DNA from: Bacillota bacterium | GTDB taxonomy: Bacteria; Bacillota; Clostridia; Lachnospirales; Lachnospiraceae | NCBI GenBank assembly: GCA_029224465.1 | Contig: JAQXUQ010000010.1 | Location: forward strand, 1 to 64,000 | DNA length: 64,000 bases | Direction: 5' to 3' | Part shown: positions 47,182 through 55,827 of the stretch, piece after piece | Layout: each line of letters opens with the position of its first letter | Position numbering within the stretch: position 1 is the first letter of the stretch | Notes under the pieces: generated by a model | What the model saw: the letters and a program-made list of their open reading frames with translations, nothing else | What the model was told of the DNA's origin: nothing | The model's database searches: none | Translations under genes and position numbers: made by a program

Positions 47182-49077
47182 ATGCATATTTTCAAAGTTC
47201 TCATGGGACAGATCCGGCAGTATAGAAGATCGACGCTGCTGACGCCTGTTTTCACGCTGCTGGAAGTCGTGATGGAGATCCTGATCCCATACATTACAGC
47301 TTCCCTGATCGATCAGGGAATCGAGGGCGGCAGCATGGACAAAGTCCTGCGCTTTGGTCTCATCATGCTGCTCATGGCTTTCGCGAGCCTGTTCTTCGGC
47401 ATCATGTCCGGGACCTTCGCTTCGGACGCTTCAACCGGATTCGCGGCGAATCTGCGGCAGTCGATGTACGAGAATATCCAGACATTCTCTTTCTCCAACA
47501 TCGACAAGTTTTCAACCCCCGGCCTCGTGACCAGAATGACAACGGATGTCACAAACGTGCAGAATGCGTTCATGATGATCATCCGCATTGCCGTACGGGC
47601 GCCGTTCATGATGATCATCTCCCTCATCATGTGTGTGAAAATCAATCCGCGGGTATCTGTTGTCTTTCTGGTGGCTCTTCTCGTCCTTGCCGTTGTGCTT
47701 GTGCTGATCATCGGACACGCAACCAAGGCTTTCCGCAGGGCATTCCGCAGATACGATGACTTAAACGCCAGCGTTCAGGAAAACGTCTCCGCGATCCGTG
47801 TCGTCAAGGCATTTGTCCGTGAAGATTATGAAGGGAAGAAGTTTACGAAGGCGGCGGAGCAGCTCTATCAGATGTTCACAAAGGCGCAGAAGCTCGTCGT
47901 CGCAAACATGCCCGTGATGACACTGGTCGTCGATTTCAGCATCATCGCGGTTTCCTGGATGAGCGCGCATTTCATCGTGCAGGGCACGATGACAACCGGC
48001 GAACTGACCTCTCTTCTGTCGTATGTCATGAACGTTCTGTTTTCCCTGATGATGCTCTCGTTCATCTTCGTCATGATCACGATGTCCACCGCAAGTGCGC
48101 AGAGAATCTGCGAAGTGCTCGAGGAAAAGCCGGATATTGTAAATCCGGAACATCCTGTGATGACCGTGCAGGACGGTTCGATCGATTTCGAAGATGTGGA
48201 CTTCGCCTACAAGCGCAGAAACGTAACTTACGATGACGACGGCAACGAAATCATCACCGTTGAGGATGTTACAAAGGACCGCGCGGATGAAACACTGCAT
48301 GATATCAATCTCCATATCCGTTCGGGCGAAACGGTCGGCATCATCGGCGGAACGGGTTCCGGCAAATCGTCGCTGGTCAGCCTGATTTCCAGGCTCTATG
48401 ATCCTGTTAACGGTACAGTGCGTGTCGGCGGCAGAGATGTGCGCGAATACGATCTTGAAGTTCTTCGAAATGAAGTCAGTGTCGTTCTCCAGCAGAACAC
48501 ACTGTTTTCCGGAACGATTCTCGATAACCTGCGATGGGGCAAAGAGGATGCGACGCCCGAAGAGTGCAGGGAAGCCTGCAGACTTGCCTGTGCCGACGAG
48601 TTCATCGACCGTTTTCCGGACGGTTATGAAACCAGAATCACACAGGGCGGCACGAACGTCTCCGGCGGTCAGAAGCAGCGGCTCTGCATCGCCCGCGCGC
48701 TTTTGAAGAAACCGAAGGTTCTGATCCTCGACGATTCGACTTCCGCCTGCGATACTGCGACAGACGCGAAGATCCGGAAGGCGTTCGCGACAAAGATTCC
48801 CGGAACCACGAAGCTGATCATCGCGCAGCGCGTATCGTCCGTGCAGGACGCGGACCGTATTATCGTACTCGATGGCGGTACCGTAAACGCGTTCGATACG
48901 CATGAGAACCTGCTTAGAACAAACGCAATTTATAAAGAGATCTACGAATCTCAGGTGCAGGGCGGCGGCGACTTCGACGAAGCTTCCCTTTCGGATCATT
49001 TTGAAAAAGCTCCGGCAGCCGCAGGACAGGATCATCCCGCAGAGCAGCAGGGCGGCAGAAAGGCGGTGGCAGAATGA
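47182..49077 (+). CDS. Heterodimeric ABC exporter, subunit with degenerate ATP site
   Basis: A fused transmembrane/ATPase half-transporter of 631 residues, with six helices over about residues 17-310. Walker A is GGTGSGKSS (389-397) and the signature is VSGGQ (493-497). Walker B is LILDDSTS with Asp518 instead of the catalytic glutamate, and the switch histidine is Gln549 (IIAQRVSS). This is the degenerate half of a heterodimer such as TM287/288 or BmrCD. About 25 extra residues (345-370) precede the first strand contacts of the ATPase domain. It is coupled by ATGA to the second subunit. The likely cargo is drugs or lipids. Confidence 0.93.
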   Translation: MHIFKVLMGQIRQYRRSTLLTPVFTLLEVVMEILIPYITASLIDQGIEGGSMDKVLRFGLIMLLMAFASLFFGIMSGTFASDASTGFAANLRQSMYENIQTFSFSNIDKFSTPGLVTRMTTDVTNVQNAFMMIIRIAVRAPFMMIISLIMCVKINPRVSVVFLVALLVLAVVLVLIIGHATKAFRRAFRRYDDLNASVQENVSAIRVVKAFVREDYEGKKFTKAAEQLYQMFTKAQKLVVANMPVMTLVVDFSIIAVSWMSAHFIVQGTMTTGELTSLLSYVMNVLFSLMMLSFIFVMITMSTASAQRICEVLEEKPDIVNPEHPVMTVQDGSIDFEDVDFAYKRRNVTYDDDGNEIITVEDVTKDRADETLHDINLHIRSGETVGIIGGTGSGKSSLVSLISRLYDPVNGTVRVGGRDVREYDLEVLRNEVSVVLQQNTLFSGTILDNLRWGKEDATPEECREACRLACADEFIDRFPDGYETRITQGGTNVSGGQKQRLCIARALLKKPKVLILDDSTSACDTATDAKIRKAFATKIPGTTKLIIAQRVSSVQDADRIIVLDGGTVNAFDTHENLLRTNAIYKEIYESQVQGGGDFDEASLSDHFEKAPAAAGQDHPAEQQGGRKAVAE

Positions 49078-51032
49078 GCAGACTGACAAATGAGAGCACC
49101 TCTAAGGAAACGCAGGACAATCGTGAAATCGACACCCGCAAAGTTCCGAGAGGAGCGCGCGTAAAGGTGAAAGTTGATAATCCCGGCCTTCTGATCCGCA
49201 GGCTGATGGGCATTGTTTTTAAGAAATACGGCATCGCGTTCATTCTCGTGCTTGTCATGATCCTCGTGCAGGCAGGAGCCACACTGTACGGAACGCTGTT
49301 CCAGAAATCGCTGATTGATGATTATATCCTTCCGATGGTGCAGTCCGGAAGCCGCGATTTCGGACCGCTTGCGGCGGCACTTCTCCGCCTTGCCGTCATC
49401 TATGTTGTCGGCGCCGCGTGCGCGTATGGCTATCAGCGCCTGATGGTCACAATTTCCGAAGGCACGATGAAGGACATCCGTGTGCATCTGTTCACGCATA
49501 TGGAGTCTCTGCCCATCCGGTATTTTGACGTGCACGCGCACGGCGACATCATGTCGGTGTACACGAATGACGTTGATACGCTGCGGCAGCTGATTTCCAT
49601 GTCGATCCCGCAGCTGTTCAGCTCTCTGATCACGCTCATTATCACGTTCATCTCGATGCTGGTTCTGTCATGGCCTCTGACACTGGTCAGCGTCGGCATG
49701 GTTGCGGTCACCCTGTTTGTCTCGATGAAGATCGGCGCGCTGTCCGGCAAATACTTTGTCAAGCAGCAGAAAGATCTGGGCGCCGAGAACGGTTTTATCG
49801 AAGAAATGATGAACGGACAGAAGGTCATCAAGGTTTTCTGCCATGAAGAAAAATCCATAGAGGAATTCAAAAAGTACAATGACGAGCTGCGCACTTCCGC
49901 TAACCTCGCCAACCGCTACGCTTCGATCATGATGCCGGTGAACGGAAATCTGGGCAACATCTCCTATGTACTATGCGCGGTGATCGGCGCGGCGCTTGCC
50001 CTGAACGGTTCTTCTACGCTGACGCTCGGCACACTGGTCTCCTATCTGACGCTGAATAAGAACTTCTCGATGCCGATAACACAGATTGCGCAGCAGATGA
50101 ACTCGATCATCATGGCCCTGGCCGGCGCGGACCGCATTTTCAAGATGCTGGACGAAGCACCTGAAAAGGATGAAGGTTATGTAGAACTGGTCAGCGCGAA
50201 GGAGGCGCCGGACGGGACACTGACAGAGTGTGCGGAGCGCACCGGTATCTGGGCGTGGAAACATTATCACGCGGCAGACGGAACGACAACGTATGTCCGC
50301 CAGCGCGGTAAAGTCACCTTTGACAATGTCGATTTCGGCTACACGCAGGACAAACCTGTGCTCCATGACATAACGCTGTTTGCGAAGCCAGGACAGAAAA
50401 TCGCTTTCGTCGGTTCCACCGGTGCCGGCAAAACAACAATCACCAACCTGATCAACCGTTTTTATGACATTCAGGACGGCAAGATCCGGTACGATGACAT
50501 CAACATCGACAAGATCAGAAAGCCGGATCTGCGGCGTTCGCTCGGCATGGTTCTGCAGGATACGCATCTGTTCACAGGCACTGTCATGGACAACATCCGC
50601 TATGGAAAGCTTGACGCTACGGACGAGGAATGCATCGCAGCCGCAAGGCTCGCAAACGCTGACAGCTTTATACGGAGGCTTCCAAAGGGGTATGACACGG
50701 TTCTGCGCGGAGACGGAGCAAACCTCTCCCAGGGTCAGCGCCAGCTGATCGCGATCGCGCGGGCAGCCGTTGCGGATCCGCCTGCCCTCATTCTTGACGA
50801 GGCGACTTCCTCGATCGACACCCATACCGAGGCGCTTGTCCAAAAGGGAATGGACGCTCTCATGAAGGGGCGCACGACGTTTGTCATCGCGCACAGACTC
50901 TCAACCGTCCGCAATTCGGACTGCATCATGGTTCTCGAGCAGGGACGCATCATCGAGCGCGGCACGCACGATCAGCTGATTGCGGAAAAGGGAAAGTACT
51001 ATCAGCTGTATACCGGCAATAAAATTGCCTGA
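49074..51032 (+). CDS. Heterodimeric ABC exporter, catalytically complete subunit
   Basis: The partner half-transporter of 652 residues. A polar N-terminal stretch of about 45 residues precedes six helices (about 52-320). Walker A is GSTGAGKTT (447-455), the signature is LSQGQ (551-555), Walker B is ALILDEATSS with catalytic Glu576, and the switch is His607 (VIAHRLST). An insertion of about 40 residues (368-410) lies ahead of the ATPase domain. It is translated from the ATGA overlap with the first subunit and followed by a terminator. There is no regulator gene alongside; the leader terminator may provide control. Confidence 0.94.
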   Translation: MSRLTNESTSKETQDNREIDTRKVPRGARVKVKVDNPGLLIRRLMGIVFKKYGIAFILVLVMILVQAGATLYGTLFQKSLIDDYILPMVQSGSRDFGPLAAALLRLAVIYVVGAACAYGYQRLMVTISEGTMKDIRVHLFTHMESLPIRYFDVHAHGDIMSVYTNDVDTLRQLISMSIPQLFSSLITLIITFISMLVLSWPLTLVSVGMVAVTLFVSMKIGALSGKYFVKQQKDLGAENGFIEEMMNGQKVIKVFCHEEKSIEEFKKYNDELRTSANLANRYASIMMPVNGNLGNISYVLCAVIGAALALNGSSTLTLGTLVSYLTLNKNFSMPITQIAQQMNSIIMALAGADRIFKMLDEAPEKDEGYVELVSAKEAPDGTLTECAERTGIWAWKHYHAADGTTTYVRQRGKVTFDNVDFGYTQDKPVLHDITLFAKPGQKIAFVGSTGAGKTTITNLINRFYDIQDGKIRYDDINIDKIRKPDLRRSLGMVLQDTHLFTGTVMDNIRYGKLDATDEECIAAARLANADSFIRRLPKGYDTVLRGDGANLSQGQRQLIAIARAAVADPPALILDEATSSIDTHTEALVQKGMDALMKGRTTFVIAHRLSTVRNSDCIMVLEQGRIIERGTHDQLIAEKGKYYQLYTGNKIA

Positions 51033-51062
51033 TTCCGTGATGAAACATCCATGAAACTGTAA

Positions 51063-51098
51063 ACCGGACGGCTCCCGTGCGGGCCGGCCGGTATTTTT
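51063..51098 (+). terminator. Terminator of the ABC exporter operon
   Basis: ACCGG..GGC pairs with GCC..CCGGT (two small internal mismatches), then ATTTTT. It lies 30 bp past the stop codon. Confidence 0.75.
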
Positions 51099-51201
51099 AT
51101 GATTTTTTAATATTCTTTAATCGGTTCTTCATTGCAATTATGCCGCCGCACAATAAAATGAAATTATTGACCGGATAAATTTCAGGAGTACAGGTGATTC
51201 T

Positions 51202-51630
51202 ATGTTTGACAGATTACGATATAAATTCATGCAGTTTATGCAGGGGCGGTACGGTGTTGATCAGCTGAACCGTTTTTTATCTCTGGCCTGCCTTGTTTTG
51301 ATTGTAGCCCAGCTTTTCCTGCCGGTCCGCATCCTGTGGTGGCTCGCGCTCGCATGTCTTGCTCTGATGTATTTCCGGATGTTCTCCCGCAATATCGCGA
51401 AGCGATACAGAGAAAACCAGCAGTGGATGGAGTTTACCTCGAAGTTCCGTACATTCTTTACCGATTTCCGGTATAACATCACACATCTGAAGGAAAACCA
51501 CGAGCGCAACAAGGATTTCCATATCTATAAATGCCCGCGCTGCGGTCAGAAAATCCGTATTCCCAAGGGAAAGGGGCATATTATGGTGCGGTGCCCGCGG
51601 TGCAGTTTTGAATTCCATAAGAAAAGCTGA
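51202..51630 (+). CDS. Membrane protein with C-terminal zinc ribbon
   Basis: A 142-residue protein of unknown function. Two hydrophobic segments (LSLACLVLIVAQLFLP and ILWWLALACLALMYFRMF) are followed by a charged, helical middle. A C-terminal zinc ribbon has CPRCGQKI and CPRCSFEF as its two cysteine pairs. The ribbon would face the cytosol if the N-terminus is inside. It is first of three tightly linked genes (11-bp gap to DUF5685, which overlaps the J-domain gene). Confidence 0.8.
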   Translation: MFDRLRYKFMQFMQGRYGVDQLNRFLSLACLVLIVAQLFLPVRILWWLALACLALMYFRMFSRNIAKRYRENQQWMEFTSKFRTFFTDFRYNITHLKENHERNKDFHIYKCPRCGQKIRIPKGKGHIMVRCPRCSFEFHKKS

Positions 51631-51641
51631 GGCGCCTTTTT

Positions 51642-52481
51642 ATGTACGGTTATGTGATCATCAACCAGTCCGAGCTGAAATTCAAGGAGTTTGAATTATA
51701 CCGCTCATATTACTGCGGCTTCTGCAGAAAGCTGCGAGAGAAATACGGCTTTCCCGGACAGATGACCTTGAGCTATGACATGACGTTTCTGATCATGCTT
51801 CTGTGCGATCTGTACGACGCGGAGGACAAAACCGGCAGTACGCGCTGCGCCGCGCATCCTCTTGTCAGCCATCCGACACGTGTCAACGAATTCACGGATT
51901 ACGCGGCGGACATGAATCTGATTCTCTCCTATTACTCCTGTCTCGACGACTGGACAGATGAAAAAAAGCTGCACAAGCTGGCCCTTGCGAATCTGTTGAA
52001 ACCACGCAGCGGAAAAGCGGCTGTAAATTACGGCAAAAAGGCAGCTGTTGTCAAAGACCGGCTGGACAGGCTCCATGAAGCGGAGAAGAACGGCGATACG
52101 GATATAGACCGGGTCAGCGGATATTTCGGCGATATTATGGGAGAGCTCTTCGCTGCCCGGGACGATGAATGGGAAGCTTCCCTGCGGAGAATGGGCTTTT
52201 TCCTTGGCAAATTCATCTATATCATGGATGCCTATGAAGATCTTGAAAAGGATGAGAAGAAGGGCTGTTATAACCCTCTTCTGCCTTTAAAGAACAACGA
52301 AGACTTTGAATCGTATGTGAAGCAGATCCTCACCATGATGATGGCAGGCTGCTGTGAGATTTTCGAGACGCTTCCCTGCATAGAAAATGTATCCGTCATG
52401 CGGAATATTCTTTACTCCGGCGTCTGGACCAAGTACAATGCTGTTCAGGCAAAGAAGAAGGAAGAGGCAGTCAATGAGTGA
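51642..52481 (+). CDS. DUF5685 family protein with two aspartate-rich motifs
   Basis: A 279-residue helical, soluble protein of the Clostridia family DUF5685; no function is known. The N-terminus has [18 protein letters not shown] with a CxxC pair (Cys25/Cys28). Two acidic motifs stand out: LDDWTDE (Asp102, Asp103, Asp106) and DAYEDLEKD (Asp196, Asp200, Asp204). In spacing and order they recall the metal-binding DDxxD motifs of class I isoprenoid synthases such as squalene and phytoene synthase. That likeness is my inference. Several other cysteines (Cys69, Cys100, Cys209) may bind metal. It overlaps the J-domain gene by eight bases. Confidence 0.82.
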   Translation: MYGYVIINQSELKFKEFELYRSYYCGFCRKLREKYGFPGQMTLSYDMTFLIMLLCDLYDAEDKTGSTRCAAHPLVSHPTRVNEFTDYAADMNLILSYYSCLDDWTDEKKLHKLALANLLKPRSGKAAVNYGKKAAVVKDRLDRLHEAEKNGDTDIDRVSGYFGDIMGELFAARDDEWEASLRRMGFFLGKFIYIMDAYEDLEKDEKKGCYNPLLPLKNNEDFESYVKQILTMMMAGCCEIFETLPCIENVSVMRNILYSGVWTKYNAVQAKKKEEAVNE

Positions 52482-53226
52482 TCCTTACCAGGTACTGGGC
52501 GTAGACAGAAACGCCAGTGACGAGGAAGTGAAAAAGGCATACCGGGAGCTTGCGCGAAAATATCATCCGGATGCCAATATCAATAACCCGAACAAGGCGC
52601 AGGCAGAAGAAAAATTCAAAGAGGTTCAGGCTGCTTACCAGCAGATCATGTACGAGCGGCAGCACCCGTACGCTTCTTCGGGTGGAGGCGGCAGTTACAG
52701 CGGCGGCGCCGGCGCGGGAGGATACGGCTATGGCAATGCCGGAGGATACGGCGGTTTCGGAGATTTCTGGGATGACTTTTTCGGCGGTGCCGGAAACTAC
52801 CGGCAGAATTCGAGGCAGACGCAGGGGCAGGATGAAGATTCGATCCGTCTGCAGGCGGCTGCCAACTATCTGAACAGCAGACATTACACAGAAGCTCTGA
52901 ATGTATTGAACAGCATCCAGAACCGCAGCGCGCAGTGGTATTACTATTCCGCGATCGCAAATGACGGCATCGGCAACAATGTGCTCGCGCTCTCCCACGC
53001 GAAGCAGGCAGCTTCGATGGAGCCCGGGAACAGCGCCTATCAGGAGCTGGTCAGCAGGCTGCAGTACGGCAGCAATATGTATAATTCAAGGCAGCAGACC
53101 TATACAATGGACAGCTCCGGCACGGCAAACTGGTGCCTGCGACTGTGTCTTCTGAATCTTGTATGTAACCTCTGCTGCGGAGGCGGCGGCCTTTTCTGCG
53201 GCGGTGTGCCCTATGGACGTTTCTGA
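52474..53226 (+). CDS. J-domain protein with repeat and cysteine-rich tail
   Basis: About 250 residues. The J domain occupies residues 1-68 ([23 protein letters not shown] motif in [10 protein letters not shown]), so it should recruit and stimulate a DnaK-type Hsp70. A glycine/tyrosine-rich stretch (about 70-110) follows, then a helical tetratricopeptide-like region ([40 protein letters not shown]). The tail is rich in cysteine and glycine ([20 protein letters not shown]), an unusual ending that might bind metal or associate with membranes. It lacks the DnaJ zinc fingers and C-terminal substrate domains. The start at 52474 lies inside DUF5685. Confidence 0.87.
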   Translation: MSDPYQVLGVDRNASDEEVKKAYRELARKYHPDANINNPNKAQAEEKFKEVQAAYQQIMYERQHPYASSGGGGSYSGGAGAGGYGYGNAGGYGGFGDFWDDFFGGAGNYRQNSRQTQGQDEDSIRLQAAANYLNSRHYTEALNVLNSIQNRSAQWYYYSAIANDGIGNNVLALSHAKQAASMEPGNSAYQELVSRLQYGSNMYNSRQQTYTMDSSGTANWCLRLCLLNLVCNLCCGGGGLFCGGVPYGRF

Positions 53227-53230
53227 TAAA

Positions 53231-53267
53231 ATGCATCCCGGTCTTCGATAGACCGGGATGCATTTTT
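53231..53267 (+). terminator. Terminator after the J-domain gene
   Basis: ATGCATCCCGGTCT pairs perfectly with AGACCGGGATGCAT and is followed by TTTTT. It starts four bases after the stop codon of the J-domain gene. Confidence 0.92.
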
Positions 53268-53325
53268 CGTCATATTTTCCATTATATCTGATTGAATATC
53301 CTCTGCTTTCAGTCTAAAATTATTA

Positions 53326-53354
53326 TTGTATATTGTGTCATCACATGTTAAGAT
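53326..53354 (+). promoter_or_regulatory. Predicted glgCD promoter
   Basis: TTGTAT (53326-53331), 17 bp, then TAAGAT (53349-53354). It lies about 50 bp upstream of glgC. The mal/glgP palindrome is not present here. Confidence 0.55.
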
Positions 53355-53400
53355 GTGGTACTTCAGCAGAATATACAAATAATCATAACGGGGGCTAAAA

Positions 53401-54558
53401 ATGAAACAACAAGAGATGCTTGCGATGATTCTGGCCGGCGGGCGCGGCAGCCGTCTGAAAGACCTGACGAACAAAGTCGCCAAACCTGTAGTTTCCTTCG
53501 GCAGCAAGTACAGGATCATTGATTTTCCTCTGAGCAACTGCGCGAACAGCGGCGTGAATGTCGTCGGAGTTCTGACGCAGTATGAATCCGTTCTGCTGAA
53601 CAGTTACGTTGCGGCAGGCAGGCGCTGGGGTCTCGATACCAGAGAGAGCGGCGTCTATGTACTCTCTCCCAGAGAAAAGGCGGATACGGGTCTTGACGTA
53701 TACCGAGGCACCGCGGACGCAATCTCCCAGAACATTGATTTCATCGATCAGTTCAATCCCGAATATGTCCTGATTCTTTCGGGTGATCACATCTACAAAA
53801 TGAATTATGACATGATGCTCGATGAGCATAAAGCCAACAAGGCAGACGCTACCATCGGTGTCATCGGCGTTACAATGGAGGAGGCGACGCGTTTCGGCAT
53901 CATGAATACCGATGAGTCCGGCCGCATCCTCGAATTTGAGGAAAAGCCCGCGCATCCGAAGTCCAATCTTGCTTCCATGGGTATCTATATCTTCACATGG
54001 AAAACCCTGCGCAGATATCTTGTCGCGGACATGAAGAACAACGAATCCAGCCACGATTTCGGCAAGGACATTATTCCTGCGATGCTCGGCGACGGAAGGA
54101 AGCTGATGGCTTACCTGTTCTCCGGATACTGGAAAGATGTCGGAACCATCGATTCCCTCTGGGAAGCCAATATGGATCTGTTAAACAAAGACAGCCAGCT
54201 CAATCTCGACGATGATAACTGGAAGATCTATACCGAAGATGTGACCGCGCTCCCGCAGTTCATCGGTCCGGATGCCACGATTAATGTCGCCTATATTACG
54301 CAAGGCTGTCACATTGAAGGCGAGGCTCACCATTCGGTTCTGTTCACGAATTCTGTCATTCACAAAAACGCAGTTGTAAAAGATACCGTCCTGATGAATG
54401 ATGCGGTTGTCGGCGAAGGCGCAAATGTCACGAGAGCGCTCGTTTCCGACGGCGTGAAGATCGGTGAAGGCGCGGTTGTCGGCTCTCCCGACAGTCCGCA
54501 TATTCTGCTTGTCGCGCATGACGTTCCTGCCGGAGCAGTTGTAAAGGAGGAAGCATAA
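53401..54558 (+). CDS. glgC: Glucose-1-phosphate adenylyltransferase
   Basis: Makes ADP-glucose, the first step of glycogen synthesis, 385 residues. The nucleotide-binding start is [19 protein letters not shown], and the activator/substrate segment is [19 protein letters not shown]. The catalytic aspartate lies in [16 protein letters not shown], and the glucose-1-phosphate site in [17 protein letters not shown]. The C-terminal beta-helix follows from about residue 290. It stands one base before glgD, forming the Firmicutes GlgC/GlgD heteromeric pair. Confidence 0.97.
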   Translation: MKQQEMLAMILAGGRGSRLKDLTNKVAKPVVSFGSKYRIIDFPLSNCANSGVNVVGVLTQYESVLLNSYVAAGRRWGLDTRESGVYVLSPREKADTGLDVYRGTADAISQNIDFIDQFNPEYVLILSGDHIYKMNYDMMLDEHKANKADATIGVIGVTMEEATRFGIMNTDESGRILEFEEKPAHPKSNLASMGIYIFTWKTLRRYLVADMKNNESSHDFGKDIIPAMLGDGRKLMAYLFSGYWKDVGTIDSLWEANMDLLNKDSQLNLDDDNWKIYTEDVTALPQFIGPDATINVAYITQGCHIEGEAHHSVLFTNSVIHKNAVVKDTVLMNDAVVGEGANVTRALVSDGVKIGEGAVVGSPDSPHILLVAHDVPAGAVVKEEA

Positions 54559-54559
54559 G

Positions 54560-55675
54560 ATGGCTAAAGCGTTTGCAATCGTAATCCCTTCCGGCCGCAA
54601 TTTCTATGTCAAGGGCCTGCAGGACCACCGCCCGCTGGGCGCTTTCTCCTTCCTTGGAAGATACCGGCTTGTCGATTTCGCGATTTCCAATCTCACAAAC
54701 AGCAATATCGACCGTATTCAAGTTTATGTCGGCCAGAACCCCCGCTCTCTTGCCGAGCATCTGGGTAACGGCGCAAACTTCAACATCAACCTCAAGCACG
54801 GCAAACTGCAGCTTCTGTTCAATCAGGACAGCAAGCTGAACGATATCTACAATACCGATATCGCGGCATTTGCAGCGAACCTGAGTATCATCCAGCGTAT
54901 GCTGCAGGAATATGTCGTCATCACACCAAGCTACATGATTTTCCGCCAGAATTTCGAGGAGCTGCTGAACAGGCATATCGAGAGCGGCGCTGACATCACG
55001 GTTCTCTATCACAAAGTCGACAATGCGAAGGAACAGTACCGGAACATGACGCTGATGAGCATCAACCGTCAGAAGGGTGTTACAAATTTCTTCGCGAATC
55101 TGGGCAAGACCGACAGTGCGAACCTGTCCATGGGAACCTATATCATGAAGCGGGATCTTCTGGTAGAACTGATCCAGCAGGCGAGAAAAACATCGTCCAT
55201 CTACCGGCTCGTGGATGTTATCAACGACAGAATCGATGATCTGGATGTCCGCGCGGTGCAGCACAGAGGTTATTTTGCGGCAATCTATGACCTGAAGAGT
55301 TACATGGAGGCGAACTTCTCCCTGCTTGATTATAATAATGTTCAGGATCTGTTCGTTCCCGAGTGGCCTTTCTATACGGTTACGACCGATGCCTGCCCGG
55401 CACACTACTTCCCCGGTTCTTCTGTCAGAGGATCGATGGTGGCGAACGGCTGTGATGTCGAGGGTTCGATCGAGAATTCGATCATCGGCCGGAATGTAAA
55501 GATCTGTAAAGGTGCGGTAGTAAAGAACTGCGTTGTTCTGAGTCACTCCGTCATCGGCAAAGATGTCCACCTTGAAAATCAGGTCGTTGACAAATGGGCG
55601 AAAATCATCAACGCGAAGGAAATTGTAGCTTCTCCCGATAATCCGGGATATATCGAAAGAGAAGATACACTGTAA
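54560..55675 (+). CDS. glgD: Glucose-1-phosphate adenylyltransferase regulatory subunit GlgD
   Basis: The 371-residue partner of GlgC. It keeps the overall fold (LGAFSFLGRYRLVDFAISNL and the C-terminal beta-helix with VEGSIENSIIGRNVKICKGA) but lacks the GGxGxRL nucleotide loop, showing VIPSGRNFYVKGLQ instead. It also lacks the SGD catalytic aspartate block (VVITPSYMIFRQNFEEL in its place). This is the expected non-catalytic form that raises GlgC activity. It is followed by a terminator. Confidence 0.96.
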   Translation: MAKAFAIVIPSGRNFYVKGLQDHRPLGAFSFLGRYRLVDFAISNLTNSNIDRIQVYVGQNPRSLAEHLGNGANFNINLKHGKLQLLFNQDSKLNDIYNTDIAAFAANLSIIQRMLQEYVVITPSYMIFRQNFEELLNRHIESGADITVLYHKVDNAKEQYRNMTLMSINRQKGVTNFFANLGKTDSANLSMGTYIMKRDLLVELIQQARKTSSIYRLVDVINDRIDDLDVRAVQHRGYFAAIYDLKSYMEANFSLLDYNNVQDLFVPEWPFYTVTTDACPAHYFPGSSVRGSMVANGCDVEGSIENSIIGRNVKICKGAVVKNCVVLSHSVIGKDVHLENQVVDKWAKIINAKEIVASPDNPGYIEREDTL

Positions 55676-55721
55676 AAGAACTGTCTGCGTGTTAAGCGCA
55701 AAATGCGAATAAGACTTTCCG

Positions 55722-55757
55722 GAACCGCCATTCCCATACAGGGATGGCGGTTCTTTA
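55722..55757 (+). terminator. Terminator after glgD
   Basis: GAACCGCCATTCCC pairs with GGGATGGCGGTTC and is followed by TTT. It lies about 45 bp past the glgD stop. Confidence 0.85.
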
Positions 55758-55827
55758 AACTTCTTCATTTTGTGATATGATTTTAAAGATACACGAATTC
55801 ATTTTCCGGAGGAAACGGCGCACTTTG

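Noticed and set aside
54428-55768. A 446-codon minus-strand frame opposite glgD
   Set aside because: Shadow frame; it runs through the terminator after glgD and has no motif.
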